Assembly: GCF_000242455.2 (NCBI RefSeq)
Contig: NC_019892.1
Location: 9,248,744-9,312,743 of the forward strand
Direction of reading: 5' to 3'
Source of the DNA: Singulisphaera acidiphila DSM 18658
Lineage (GTDB): Bacteria > Planctomycetota > Planctomycetia > Isosphaerales > Isosphaeraceae
Length of the DNA: 64,000 bases
Both the position numbers and the translations under genes were made by a program. Below are positions 17,630-27,053 of this stretch, piece after piece (position 1 is the stretch's first letter; the number at the start of each line of letters is the position of its first letter). A model generated the notes under the pieces. It did no database searches and was not told where the DNA came from. It saw only the letters and a program-made list of their open reading frames with translations.

Positions 17630-17820
17630 AGTGTCTGTCTCGGCAGATCAGGCTTCACCGGGAAACGAAGGACGTTTGGGTGCCACGGGTTCCGTACTCG
17701 GACCCCGTGCGCCCCAGACCAAGGCATTCCCTCATGGGTTCCGAGTACGGAACCGCATGGCACCCGGAAGATCAGCAAACACTACCGGTGCGATTCGCCT
17801 TCCGGGACAGACTCCCAGCG
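17630..17820 (+). repeat. 190-bp interspersed palindromic element, copy 1
   Basis: This segment is repeated in inverted orientation at 59523-59711 with high identity. The core contains an imperfect palindrome: a GGGTGCCACGGGTTCC arm at about 17679 followed by TACTCGGA, and its complement about 30 bases on. The rest of the 17523-18308 gap holds no supportable gene; short frames here come from the repeat itself. A noncoding stretch with AAAAAAAAA at about 17865 leads to the DUF1501 promoter region. Confidence 0.8.
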
Positions 17821-18308
17821 ACCAACGCGGTCCGAAGCATTGTCGCGGACCTACCGTTTCTCGAAAAAAAAAGGCACGACCCGCCATCTTCCCTCGCACC
17901 TCTCGAGACTCCGGCACAAGAGACATTCGAAAAATGCCGATCTTGGAAAACAGTGGCTTGTGACACACCACTCGCTGGCGCATACTAAGGTTGAACAATC
18001 CTGACGGCAGTGCGACCGGTCAGGATTTTCCCTCCATTGGCAGCCGTTGACTGCGGGACTGAACGTCCCGTGGCATCTTCAACGGGAGATCGGGTGTCGG
18101 TCGCTCCCCCGGCGTCGGGACACACAGTCCGTGCCCCTGCGTCACTATTTTCATCAGAACCTATGTGCTCCCGGTGATCCGAAGCGGTCGCCGATCGGGT
18201 GCGGATCGCTCTGCGCCGTCGCTTGCGGTGGTGTGGCTTGATGCGTTCGTGATCGTCCGAAGAAGTGGAATGAAGTCTATCCGGCCGTGAGCACGAAGGG
18301 GACAACAC

Positions 18309-19652
18309 ATGCTGAACATCCGTGGCGGTGTGCGAGGCAAGTACTGTGACGGCGTCAGCCGGCGCGATTTCCTCAAGATCGGCGGGTTGGCCCTGGGGGG
18401 CCTCTCACTGCCCGGGATCCTGCGAGCGGAAGCGCAGACCTCGATCACCTCGTCGAACAAGGCCATCATCATGGTCTTCCTGGCCGGCGGTCCCCCCCAC
18501 CAGGACATGTTCGACCTCAAGATGAACGCGCCTGCCGAGATTCGGGGCGAGTACCGGCCGATCGCGACCAACGTGCCGGGGCTCGAGATCTGCGAGCACA
18601 TGCCCCGACTCGCCACCATGATGGATAAAGTGGCGGTCATCCGCACCATGGTCGGCGCCCACGGCGACCACTCGGCCGGCCAGTGCCTCACCGGATACAC
18701 GGATACGATCAGCAAGATCCAAGGGGGGCGTCCCAGCCTCGGGGCGGTCCTCTCCAAGCTCAGAGGTCCGGTAGAGCCGTCGGTCCCGCCGTTTGTCGGC
18801 CTCTCCCCAAAGATGGGCCATCACCCCTGGAGCAACCCCGGCGACCCGGGCTACCTCGGCATGGCCCACTCGCCGTTCAGCCCGTTCCGAGGGGAAGCGG
18901 TCGCCTCCGGCGAGTCCAACATCAACCTCGACCTGGGCCGACTCGGCGGCCGCCGAACACTCCTGGGCGAGCTCGACTCGCTCCGCCGCCAGTTCGAGTC
19001 CGACGAGGCGATCGGAGGGTTAGACACGTTCACCCGCCGCGCCTTCGACATCCTCAGTTCCGGCAAGCTCTTCCAGGCGCTCGACGTCACCAAGGAAGAC
19101 CCGAAGCTCCGTGCCAAGTACGGCTACGGCGACATGAACAACGAATACGACGGTCCCCCTTGCTGCAACGACCAGTTCCTGATGGCCCGGCGACTCGTCG
19201 AGGCCGGAGCCCGCTGCGTGACGATCTCGTTCGGGCGCTGGGATACGCATAGCGACAACTTCACCTCCTGCGCCCAACGGATCCCCAAGCTCGACGCAGC
19301 GCTCTCCACCTTGATCGAGGACCTGCACATGCGTGGTCTCGACAAGGACGTATCCGTCGTCGTCTGGGGCGAGTTCGGCCGAACCCCCAAGATCAACAAT
19401 CAGGCCGGCCGCGACCACTGGCCGCAAGTTTCCTTCGCCCTTCTCGCTGGCGGCGGGATGCGGACCGGCCAAGTCATCGGCTCGACCGACCGCAATGGCG
19501 AAGCCCCCAGGGACCGACCCGTCACCTTCCAGAGCGTCTTCGCCACCCTCTACCACAACCTCGGCATCGCCCCCGACACCTCCGTCCCCGACCGCAACGG
19601 CCGGCCAATGTATCTGCTCGACCACTTCGAACCGATCCGCGAAGTGATCTGA
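18309..19652 (+). CDS. DUF1501 domain protein, Tat-exported
   Basis: This 447-residue protein starts with a twin-arginine signal (VSRRDFLKIGGLALGG) and is a member of DUF1501, an abundant planctomycete family with a sulfatase/alkaline-phosphatase-like fold. Visible conserved parts are MVFLAGGPPHQDMFDLK, VGAHGDHSAGQCLTG, SFGRWDTHSDNF, VVVWGEFGRTPKIN and GRDHWPQ. The His and Asp clusters look like metal ligands. In many genomes DUF1501 genes pair with DUF1553/DUF1549 genes, but none is adjacent here. The substrate is unknown. Confidence 0.93.
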   Translation: MLNIRGGVRGKYCDGVSRRDFLKIGGLALGGLSLPGILRAEAQTSITSSNKAIIMVFLAGGPPHQDMFDLKMNAPAEIRGEYRPIATNVPGLEICEHMPRLATMMDKVAVIRTMVGAHGDHSAGQCLTGYTDTISKIQGGRPSLGAVLSKLRGPVEPSVPPFVGLSPKMGHHPWSNPGDPGYLGMAHSPFSPFRGEAVASGESNINLDLGRLGGRRTLLGELDSLRRQFESDEAIGGLDTFTRRAFDILSSGKLFQALDVTKEDPKLRAKYGYGDMNNEYDGPPCCNDQFLMARRLVEAGARCVTISFGRWDTHSDNFTSCAQRIPKLDAALSTLIEDLHMRGLDKDVSVVVWGEFGRTPKINNQAGRDHWPQVSFALLAGGGMRTGQVIGSTDRNGEAPRDRPVTFQSVFATLYHNLGIAPDTSVPDRNGRPMYLLDHFEPIREVI

Positions 19653-19676
19653 CCGCCCCCAAGCAGGCAAGCTGGC

Positions 19677-20501
19677 TCATTGAGAGCGAGCCAGCGCCGG
19701 CTTGGGCCTGGGAGTGGCATCGCCTGGGACCAGGCCGAGGGACCAGCGGACCTGGTCCTGCCACATCGCCTGGATCTCGGGCTGCTCCCACACCTCCTCG
19801 CAATGCCCAAGGCCATTGTAGAGGACCCGCCCTTTGCCGTAGGTGCGCGCCCAGATGACCGCGAAGTCACCGTCTTTGCGGTGGATCCCTTTCTTCGACA
19901 AGTCGAGCTTGTCGGCGTCGAGGCTCAACAAAACGCGGACTTGTTCACGCGAAAAATCTTTGACCTGATAAACCTCATCCTTGAGGACCAGGCGGCGCGG
20001 GAGGTGCTTCATCCCGGGGAAGGCGGCATCCTCAACCACGAGGGGAGCGGCAAACTCGCCCCAAGGGTGGCCGTCGAAATAACCGCCGATCATCTTGCCG
20101 TAGTCCGGCCACGAGACGAACGTGATGGTGGCGCTATGGATCCCGATGAAACCCTTGCCATCGTCGCGCACGAACGCGAGCAAGTCCGCCTTCTGCGAGT
20201 CGTCCATGTCGAGGTCGCCATCCGTGAAGAAGACGACCGCGTCGAAGTCGTTCAGGTTCTTGGCTCCCCACTTCAAAGGCTTCTTGGTGATCGCCGTGCA
20301 GTCGGTCCGGAAATAGGTATTCCACTGGCCTGCGCTGCGTCCCAGGTTGTAAAGGGTGACCATGGCGGTCGAAATCGACTCGTGCTGATATCCCTTGCTC
20401 TGGCCAATCACGAGCAGATTTTTCTTCTTCTCCTCAGCGCGGAGGGAACTGGCCACGCTCAAGGTCAGTGCCAACATCAAGAGACGTTGCGTCGTTCTCA
20501 T
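19677..20501 (-). CDS. Secreted ThuA-like protein
   Basis: A 274-residue protein with a cleavable signal peptide (LLMLALTLSVASSLRAEE). The body is a ThuA/trehalose-utilisation-type fold related to class I glutamine amidotransferases: LLVIGQSKGYQHESIST at the first strand, FDAVVFFTDGD, GKGFIGIHSAT and GKGRVLYNGLGHCEEVW. Planctomycete ThuA proteins are commonly found with 3-keto-glycoside genes. It heads away from DUF1501 (convergent stops) and is last in the minus-strand cluster 23861-19677. Confidence 0.9.
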   Translation of the reverse strand: MRTTQRLLMLALTLSVASSLRAEEKKKNLLVIGQSKGYQHESISTAMVTLYNLGRSAGQWNTYFRTDCTAITKKPLKWGAKNLNDFDAVVFFTDGDLDMDDSQKADLLAFVRDDGKGFIGIHSATITFVSWPDYGKMIGGYFDGHPWGEFAAPLVVEDAAFPGMKHLPRRLVLKDEVYQVKDFSREQVRVLLSLDADKLDLSKKGIHRKDGDFAVIWARTYGKGRVLYNGLGHCEEVWEQPEIQAMWQDQVRWSLGLVPGDATPRPKPALARSQ

Positions 20502-20539
20502 GAAGGCCTCCTGAAAGAAAAAGAGGGGCCGCGACTCGA

Positions 20540-21508
20540 TCAGGACCGGGGCCGCGTGAGCACGCCGGCCTCAGCCTGGATCAGGTCGCGCATGAACTCA
20601 GCCGCAAGGCGGGCGTTCGTATCGGCAAAGCCGATGTCCACGGTCTGGCCGTGAATGACGGGAAGTTGGTGGCACAACTCGTAGCCGATGTAGCCGTCGT
20701 AATCGATCTCGCGCATCGCACGGACGAAGTCGCGGTAGTACGCGTTCGTATCCTCGCCGATGACCCCGTCGTTCCGCTCGAAGCCGTGGATCGACCCGTC
20801 CGGCCGGCGCGCAAACTCACCTCCAAAATGGGTCAGCACCTGCAAGGGCCCCACAGCCTGCGCCCCTGCGCGAATGCCGGCGGCGCTTCGGTCGGGCATG
20901 AGCGGAGCGTCGAGGCAGAGTTTCAAGTGGGGGGAGTCCACCTCACCGACCATCCTCAAGAGATCATTGTGATCGTTGATGAGTGGCTTGTGGTTCTGGA
21001 GGGCGAGCGTCACCCCGGCGTCGCCGGCATAGCGTGAGCATTCGATTAGCGCCTCGCGGCACCAGTCCCAGATCTCCTCGGTCGAGAACCTCTCGTGGAC
21101 GATCGGCCAGTAGCCCTCCGCAATGTCATAAGTCGCCAACTGAGGGTGACGGGTCACTCCCCACCAGGCCAGGAACACGCGCAAGGTCGGCGCTCCGAAG
21201 TCGGCCGTCATCCGGATCAGGTCGCGCACAAAGCAGATCTGAGCCTCGCGGACCTCGGGGACGGGGTTGCTGAAGTCGTTGTTGGCCGCAACGGCGTAGA
21301 TCTCGATCCCTTCGCCCTCAGCGCGAGCACGAAGGTCATGGCAGCGAGCCGTCGCCCAGTCGAGCGGATTGCCGTGCGGGCGCTTGCCGTCGATCTCGAT
21401 CCCGTCATAGCCGTATTCCTTGGCTCGAGTGATCATCTGCGGAAGCGTGAGCGCCTCGCCGCGATACCAGAGGCCGAGATAGGTGATGCTGTAGAGTCCC
21501 AACTTCAT
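20540..21508 (-). CDS. Sugar phosphate isomerase/epimerase (TIM barrel)
   Basis: A 322-residue member of the xylose-isomerase-like TIM-barrel family (AP_endonuc_2). Metal-site features are visible: YDGIEIDGKRP, ALQNHKPLINDHNDLLRM, HLKLCLDAP and the late YIGYELCHQLP with Glu. Members isomerise or epimerise sugars and keto-sugars, or cleave 3-keto-glycosides. I preferred ATG 21508 (AGAGAGGAC ribosome site) over the frame start at 21535. It sits between two ThuA genes, so a joint sugar pathway is likely. Confidence 0.9.
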   Translation of the reverse strand: MKLGLYSITYLGLWYRGEALTLPQMITRAKEYGYDGIEIDGKRPHGNPLDWATARCHDLRARAEGEGIEIYAVAANNDFSNPVPEVREAQICFVRDLIRMTADFGAPTLRVFLAWWGVTRHPQLATYDIAEGYWPIVHERFSTEEIWDWCREALIECSRYAGDAGVTLALQNHKPLINDHNDLLRMVGEVDSPHLKLCLDAPLMPDRSAAGIRAGAQAVGPLQVLTHFGGEFARRPDGSIHGFERNDGVIGEDTNAYYRDFVRAMREIDYDGYIGYELCHQLPVIHGQTVDIGFADTNARLAAEFMRDLIQAEAGVLTRPRS

Positions 21509-21535
21509 GGCGGTGTCCTCTCTCTTCATTCCCAT

Positions 21536-22975
21536 TCATTGATTCTTGCCCGCCGCCCAGAGAATCGCGTTGTGCACCAGGGTCCGGTAGGAGGGATGCC
21601 CAAACGCGGTATGGCCGTGGCCAAGCTGAATCACGACGACTCTCGACTTGTCGGACGGACCGATCCAGGCCAGCAGGGGGTCGCAGGCCGGGTTGTCGGT
21701 CGTCAGCAAAGGGCGCACTCGATCGGAGATCCACATCCGCTTGTACGCTTCATCCGTAATCTGAAAGGGTTCGATGCCGGCGGTAACCGGGTGCTCACCC
21801 TGCGGCGTGACGGAGATTTGCTGGTGATCCTTGACGCTCGAGCTGGGTGTCTTGCCTTCCGGTGACAGCCGATAACGGCCGCCGACGACCTCTTCGTACC
21901 ACCAGGGCCACGCCTGATAATTCAAGAGGGCGTGATGCAAGACGACGACCCCTTTGCCGCTCTCCACGAAGTCGCGGAGGTTCTTCTTGCCGAGGTCATC
22001 CATGTCACGGGTGAAGTCGTACATGATGACGACGTCATACTTATTGCGCAGATCGTTGCGGAAGGCGGTCGTACTGGCGTCCACGGGGAGCCAATCGAGG
22101 TCTCGATATCCCTCGAAGAGTGAGTAGAACGAGGCTTCGTGATCGTGCCCTCCGGTGATCAGCAGGCCTCGGACTGCGCCGGGGGCGGGCCGTGACGGAG
22201 CCGGTTCCGCCGGCAGCGTGACCGCACCGGTGGCGGCCCATTCGGCCCCTCGGGCAAACATCGTCATGAAACCGGGCACGTGCATGGCCGACAGGTTATG
22301 GCCCAGGGCAAAGTAAACAAATCGTCCCTGACCGCGCCGGGAAACGACGATGGCGGGGCTCTTCCGGTCGTCGCCGGTTCCTTGGACATCGACGGCGTTG
22401 GCAATCGTCTCGGATGCGCGGGAGGAGAGCAGGCCCCGAGGGAACGTGTCGGCCGTGCGGAACGGGGCCATGCCTCGCACGATCGGATGGTCGGGTTGGG
22501 CGAGCGTCACCTCCAAGAACCGGACCGGCGGAAGCGGGATGTCACCGTCACCGGGTTGAACCGGCCAGAACGCGGGAAGCGCCGAGCCGCCGAGCGCACC
22601 GTGAGCGACGAGCAAGCCTTTACCCGACTCGACGAAGCGGGCGACCGCCTTCTCGCTGTCACTGCCGGGTGTGAGGCCCGCGCCATTGTCGATCAGCAGA
22701 TCGAAGCCCGCCAGGGTCTGAGCGTTCAGGCCCTGGGGAGATTCGCTGACTTTCACGTCGAACCGACCGGTTTCGGCGAGGATGCGCCGCAAGGCGGGAG
22801 TGGTTTCCCGCCAGGCTTGCCCCCCCTCTCCGGAGAGAATCAGGACCCGCACAAGACCGGGCTGGGCGTTCGGGAGCGGACTGTCCGCCAACGCACGGCC
22901 GGTCAGGTTTGCCGCGAGGCCGACGACGAGGCCATATGCGGCCAAGACGCAACGACACGAGGTACGGTATTCCAT
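21536..22975 (-). CDS. Double ThuA-domain secreted protein
   Basis: A 479-residue protein with an N-terminal hydrophobic signal and two successive ThuA-like halves: one starts at VRVLILSGEGGQAWRETTP, the other at GLLITGGHDHEASFYSLFEG. Each contains the flavodoxin-like DLLIDNG or VVIMYDFTRDM strand and a GKGLLVAHGA or GKGVVVLHHA loop. Single-domain relatives are about 250-280 residues, so this is a fusion or duplication. It lies next to the isomerase gene and probably acts on the same substrate outside the cytoplasm. Confidence 0.9.
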   Translation of the reverse strand: MEYRTSCRCVLAAYGLVVGLAANLTGRALADSPLPNAQPGLVRVLILSGEGGQAWRETTPALRRILAETGRFDVKVSESPQGLNAQTLAGFDLLIDNGAGLTPGSDSEKAVARFVESGKGLLVAHGALGGSALPAFWPVQPGDGDIPLPPVRFLEVTLAQPDHPIVRGMAPFRTADTFPRGLLSSRASETIANAVDVQGTGDDRKSPAIVVSRRGQGRFVYFALGHNLSAMHVPGFMTMFARGAEWAATGAVTLPAEPAPSRPAPGAVRGLLITGGHDHEASFYSLFEGYRDLDWLPVDASTTAFRNDLRNKYDVVIMYDFTRDMDDLGKKNLRDFVESGKGVVVLHHALLNYQAWPWWYEEVVGGRYRLSPEGKTPSSSVKDHQQISVTPQGEHPVTAGIEPFQITDEAYKRMWISDRVRPLLTTDNPACDPLLAWIGPSDKSRVVVIQLGHGHTAFGHPSYRTLVHNAILWAAGKNQ

Positions 22976-23026
22976 GGCCAGGGAAACTCCCGGAACGGAA
23001 CAGGGTCAGCAAGCCCAGCGCCACCG

Positions 23027-23788
23027 TTACTTGAGTTCTTTAATATAGATGTTTTTAAACTGAACCAGGCTCGGGGGACCGACCCAGGCCCCTTCCTTGT
23101 TCTTCGAACCGTGGTGCTGGAACGCGAGCTTGCCGCGAGCGGGGAGGTCGGGGATGGTCGCCCCGGCGATGACCGTCTTGCCGTTCAGAGCCACCTTGAC
23201 CGTCTTGCCTTTGACCGTGATCTCGAAATGGTTCCACTCCCCCAAGGGCTTATCCGCCTGGGTGCTGGGAGTGGCGGCGGCCCGCAGGTCGGGCGTGGTC
23301 TTGGGGTCGGTCCGGATGCTGAACATCTCGCCCGAGCCGATCGGCCAGCACCAGATGTTTGCCTGGAATCGGCCGTCGCCACGGAGGAAGACGCCGGAAT
23401 CCGCGTCCGGCATCGGCAGCCTCAGCTCCTTGCCATGGACATCCTTGGCATGCGTACCGTCAGGCAGGATGTAGGGAATGCTCTTGTTGATGAACGGGGC
23501 TTCCTTGAGCCGCCAGTCGACTTGCAAGACAAAGTCGCCATACGCGCGGTCGCTCCAGAGCGACTTATCGCCGGCCGACTCGCTGGCAGCGTCGTAGTCG
23601 ATTACCCCTTCGACGACCTTCCAGTGCCCGCCGTCGCCCTCGGGGATCGTCCAACCGGACAGGTCCTTGCCGTTGAAAAGCGACACAAAGCCCTCGGGGG
23701 CTTTGTCGTTGTCTTTGTCCACAGCCCAGGCCAGCGAAGCAAGGAGGAATCCGGCAGCCGGAAGCAGGGCAAGGTATCGATTCAGCAT
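23027..23788 (-). CDS. DUF1080 (3-keto-disaccharide hydrolase-type) secreted protein
   Basis: A 254-residue protein with a signal peptide (LALLPAAGFLLASLAWA) and a concanavalin-like DUF1080 domain. Typical patterns are FVSLFNGKDLSGWTIP, WKVVEGVIDY, DSGVFLRGDGRFQANIWC, EWNHFEITVKGKTVKVALNG and LAFQHHGS, with the end VQFKNIYIKEL. The family includes 3-keto-glucoside hydrolases and glycan-binding proteins. Start at ATG 23788, as the frame's upstream extension is poor. It belongs to the ThuA/isomerase cluster. Confidence 0.93.
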   Translation of the reverse strand: MLNRYLALLPAAGFLLASLAWAVDKDNDKAPEGFVSLFNGKDLSGWTIPEGDGGHWKVVEGVIDYDAASESAGDKSLWSDRAYGDFVLQVDWRLKEAPFINKSIPYILPDGTHAKDVHGKELRLPMPDADSGVFLRGDGRFQANIWCWPIGSGEMFSIRTDPKTTPDLRAAATPSTQADKPLGEWNHFEITVKGKTVKVALNGKTVIAGATIPDLPARGKLAFQHHGSKNKEGAWVGPPSLVQFKNIYIKELK

Positions 23789-23860
23789 GGGCGCAGTCCC
23801 TCGAACGTGACGCGGAGGCACTCGTTCATCGTTCCGAAGGACGGACTATAGCCGGCGCGG

Positions 23861-24652
23861 TCAGACCGGCTCTTGTTCCACAGCGGCGGATTTTGGAACA
23901 AAAGCGGCATCGTCGCCCCGCCGGGCGTAGTGCACTCGATAGTCGCGGGGCGTGCGCCCAAAATGGCGGCGGAATTCGCGTGTGAAATGGCTCTGATCGG
24001 AGAAGCCGCAGCCGATCGCCACCTCGGCCAGCGTTTGGCCGGTGTACATCAAGGCGCGGCTCGCCATGCGGATCTGCACCTTTTTCAAATATCTCTGCGG
24101 CGTGAGATGAAAATTCGCCTGAAACTTGCGTTCAAATGACCGAACCGACATATGGGCCAGCCGGGCCAGTTGCCGGTTGGTGATCGTCGTCTGATAGTGG
24201 TCTCTCATGTAGGCGAGGATCGGCCCGAACTCAGACCCAGGCACGATCGACTGCCCGGCTGAGTCGAGCTTGCGGGTAATCCCCGCCGTGCCGATGACCG
24301 CCCCGCTGAGGTCGACGAGGGGGATCTTGTTCGTCACGTTCCAGACGGTCGAGCCACCGGGCTGGCCCACCATTTCGATCCGGTTGACGATCGGCTTCCC
24401 CGCCAGTACGTACTCATCGTCCAGGCGAAACTGATCGGCCAGGAAGGCGGGGGACAGGTCGTAGTCGGTCTTGCCGAGGACGTCTCGAGTATCAACTTGA
24501 GCCGAACGATGATGACCATCCAGCGTAAAGTTGATCAAGAACGCCTGGTTGACCCAGCAATAGCGGCCCTCTCGGTCCTTGACCCAGGCGAGAACCTCCT
24601 CCACGCAGTCGAAGAGCTTGGCCAGTTGCAGCAACGGGTGAAACTGAGTCAT
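23861..24652 (-). CDS. AraC-type regulator with PAS sensor
   Basis: A 263-residue transcription factor. The first 120 residues form a PAS fold (VLAWVKDREGRYCWVNQAFL, DVLGKTDYDLSP, TVWNVTNKIPLVDLSG, GTAGITRKL). The C-terminal 100 residues are a double helix-turn-helix AraC/XylS domain (TNRQLARLAHMSVRSFERKF and LAEVAIGCGFSDQSHFTREF). It is placed directly upstream of DUF1080 on the same strand, so it probably controls the sugar cluster in response to a small ligand. No operator was identified. Confidence 0.93.
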   Translation of the reverse strand: MTQFHPLLQLAKLFDCVEEVLAWVKDREGRYCWVNQAFLINFTLDGHHRSAQVDTRDVLGKTDYDLSPAFLADQFRLDDEYVLAGKPIVNRIEMVGQPGGSTVWNVTNKIPLVDLSGAVIGTAGITRKLDSAGQSIVPGSEFGPILAYMRDHYQTTITNRQLARLAHMSVRSFERKFQANFHLTPQRYLKKVQIRMASRALMYTGQTLAEVAIGCGFSDQSHFTREFRRHFGRTPRDYRVHYARRGDDAAFVPKSAAVEQEPV

Positions 24653-24746
24653 CGCCGCGATCCCGTTTGTCCCAACCAGCCCCCTCGACGATTGCCCAAG
24701 GATGGGGTGGCCCGGCAGACATCGTACCCGAATGAACGGGGAGCGA

Positions 24747-27053
24747 TCACGGCAGCGTCGAGTAGATCACGATGTTTGTGGCAATCCTGAGAGCGCTCTC
24801 GTGAGTGTATCCCTTACAGTCAAGCCCGAGCTGGCGCTCGAGGGCGCAGCCAATGTCGTACTTCGAGTAGATGACGGCCCAGTGGCCGTCGATCTTGATC
24901 CCCTCGAGTTGCGGATGGGCGCGGCCGCCCCCGGCCGCTTTGGTGTACTGGACGTCGGCGAGGTCGAAGCCCACCTTCTTCGAGTAGAGCTCGTCTTCAG
25001 GAGGGATCGGGACGAGCGGATGGTTAGGGAGCATGGCGGCGACGAACTTGCGGAAGCTGGCGTCAAAGGCAGGACTGCCGCAGGCGGCGTCGGCGAAGAG
25101 CGTTCCTCCCCCTGGATCCAGGTGCTTGCGGATCATGTCCATATCCTCGTTCGAGAACGTGAACGCCGCTCGACCATGCTGATAAATCAGCGGGTAGTGG
25201 GCGATATTCGGGTCTTGGGGAAAGAGTTCCTTGTGGTTGATCACCACGTCAAGGCCGAGCTTCTGTCGCAACGAGGTTGTCAGGTTCGGGATCGCCAAGG
25301 GGGCGATATTCCAATCACCCGCATGGCGGAGCTTGGCGATATGCATGGCCCCGCGTCTCGGGGTATCCACTTTGAAGTCTCTGACCTCGCGGACCTCCAG
25401 CTTATGGGCGGGGAGTTCGCGCCCGGTGGCATAATCCACCACGTTCTGGCCGACCCGTTGCGCCTTGATCACGGCCGGATTCGCCGGGCTATTCTCCGCC
25501 TGATTCCAGTAGCAGGACAGGTCCCCCGGCGAGTAGATCACCACCGTCCGGCAGCCATGCTCGATCCCCCAGAGCGGATGAACGTCGGGGCTCAGCACGT
25601 GCCGGGCGCGCCAGACCGCGTGGTCCTCGGCAAGCGGATGGAGGCTGTACCCGTCGTCGGGGAAAACCTCCTTCATCAGCTCTTTGAATCCACGGTCGAA
25701 CTCTTCCTTGCCACAGCAGGCCTCGGCGAAGAGGAATCCCCCTTGCTCGACGTAAGAGCGCAGGTTCTGTTTTCCTTCCGAGGTGAATTCGGGGGCTTGG
25801 TGGCCGTTGAAATAGACAATCGGCGCTTGCAGCATATCCTCAACGGTTGCCAGGTTGGGGTCGACCACTTGCCAGGTCAGAACCTGCCCGCCGAGGATGT
25901 CCTTCCAGTCGCGGGAGACGATGCTGACAAGGTTGCGGATGTCGTCGACGTCATTGTTCCAGTCATTGCCCGGGCCGTGGCGAAGCTTGTTGATCAGGAC
26001 CGGCGAACGCCCCTTGGCCAGGTACAGGACCGCGAAGCTGGACGTCACGACGAACTGCGTGCTCTCGACGGAGCCAGTCCCTTGCCAGTAACCTTGAACC
26101 GGGTCCTGATCGCGAACCAGTCGCTCGGCCCCCTCACGATACCAGTCGTGGTTGCCGAAAAAGCGCTGGCCCGTAAGCCTTCCTGCACGTTCCAGGCCGT
26201 AAAGATAATAATAGCGCCATGTCAAACCGTTGCCGAAGTTCTCATTGACCCCGAAGTGACTTGCCATCCAGTCGATACCGCGTTGGAGGTTGACGTTGAT
26301 CCCTCCTTTGCCGCAGTTGGCGATCTCGTCCCCTTCGAGAGTCTCCTGGCCTTGAAACCGTCTCAGGCCGGTGATGATCAGGCTCGAGATCCCCGCACAG
26401 GTCATACTGCCGGTGGCCCCATGGGGATCACCGGTGAAATAGGGCCAGCCCCCATCAGCGCGCTGGCAGCCTTCCCAGTAGCGGCGGGCCAGAGTCCAAA
26501 CTTGCGGGGAAACCGGCACACCGACCTCGTTCGCCGCATTCAGCCCCAACAGCGCATACTGACTGTTCGAGTTGTCACCGTGCCGGCTCTTGGTCGCGGT
26601 ATAAGTCCAGGACCCGGGCCAAGGGACCCGATCACCCGGCTTGATCTGGGCCCGTTCGAGCCACGCGACATTCGCCGTGATCTGCAAGAGATCCCGTTGC
26701 GGGTCGGCCGCGGCCAGGGCCATTGTCTGGAGGGAAACGGCATAGGTGTTGTTCAGTTCCTCCGGACCGAAGTTCCGCAGATACGTGAGCGCCCGCACCA
26801 TGGTGGGTGAGTTGGCCGGCTCCCCCGCCGTCAAAAGCGCCAGCGTCACCAGGCTGGTGGTCCCGCTCGACGCGTTGTCCACGGCATCGCTCCACGAGCC
26901 GTCGGCCCGTTGCTGACTCTTCAGGTAGCGGACCCCACTGCGGAGGGACCGCTCGACCTCCTCCCGCGTGACGGCCGCGCGAGCGACCGTGGCTTGCCCA
27001 AGGGCGATCACGACCAGCGTGAGAATCAACGTCATCAACCGTGGACGGGACAT
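24747..27053 (-). CDS. DUF4159 protein with terpenoid-cyclase-like repeat domain
   Basis: A 768-residue exported protein. After a hydrophobic signal (MTLILTLVVIALGQA) comes an alpha/alpha-toroid domain with prenyltransferase/squalene-oxidase-type repeats (GVRYLKSQQRADGSWSDA, RYWEGCQRADGGWPYF), about residues 40-380. Two DUF4159-like flavodoxin-fold halves follow (APIVYFNGHQAPEFTSEGKQ and YPLIYQHGRAAFTFSNEDM). This combination is common in Planctomycetes, with no known reaction. ATG 27053 was chosen over the start at 27134 because the signal then sits at the N-terminus. Confidence 0.85.
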   Translation of the reverse strand: MSRPRLMTLILTLVVIALGQATVARAAVTREEVERSLRSGVRYLKSQQRADGSWSDAVDNASSGTTSLVTLALLTAGEPANSPTMVRALTYLRNFGPEELNNTYAVSLQTMALAAADPQRDLLQITANVAWLERAQIKPGDRVPWPGSWTYTATKSRHGDNSNSQYALLGLNAANEVGVPVSPQVWTLARRYWEGCQRADGGWPYFTGDPHGATGSMTCAGISSLIITGLRRFQGQETLEGDEIANCGKGGINVNLQRGIDWMASHFGVNENFGNGLTWRYYYLYGLERAGRLTGQRFFGNHDWYREGAERLVRDQDPVQGYWQGTGSVESTQFVVTSSFAVLYLAKGRSPVLINKLRHGPGNDWNNDVDDIRNLVSIVSRDWKDILGGQVLTWQVVDPNLATVEDMLQAPIVYFNGHQAPEFTSEGKQNLRSYVEQGGFLFAEACCGKEEFDRGFKELMKEVFPDDGYSLHPLAEDHAVWRARHVLSPDVHPLWGIEHGCRTVVIYSPGDLSCYWNQAENSPANPAVIKAQRVGQNVVDYATGRELPAHKLEVREVRDFKVDTPRRGAMHIAKLRHAGDWNIAPLAIPNLTTSLRQKLGLDVVINHKELFPQDPNIAHYPLIYQHGRAAFTFSNEDMDMIRKHLDPGGGTLFADAACGSPAFDASFRKFVAAMLPNHPLVPIPPEDELYSKKVGFDLADVQYTKAAGGGRAHPQLEGIKIDGHWAVIYSKYDIGCALERQLGLDCKGYTHESALRIATNIVIYSTLP

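Noticed and set aside
22280..23851. A 523-codon open frame on the plus strand
   Set aside because: It is antisense to the ThuA-ThuA and DUF1080 genes, has no family-like motifs, and is expected in high-GC DNA opposite real genes.
24702..26810. A 702-codon open frame on the plus strand
   Set aside because: It lies entirely opposite the DUF4159 gene, whose minus-strand product has recognisable domains.
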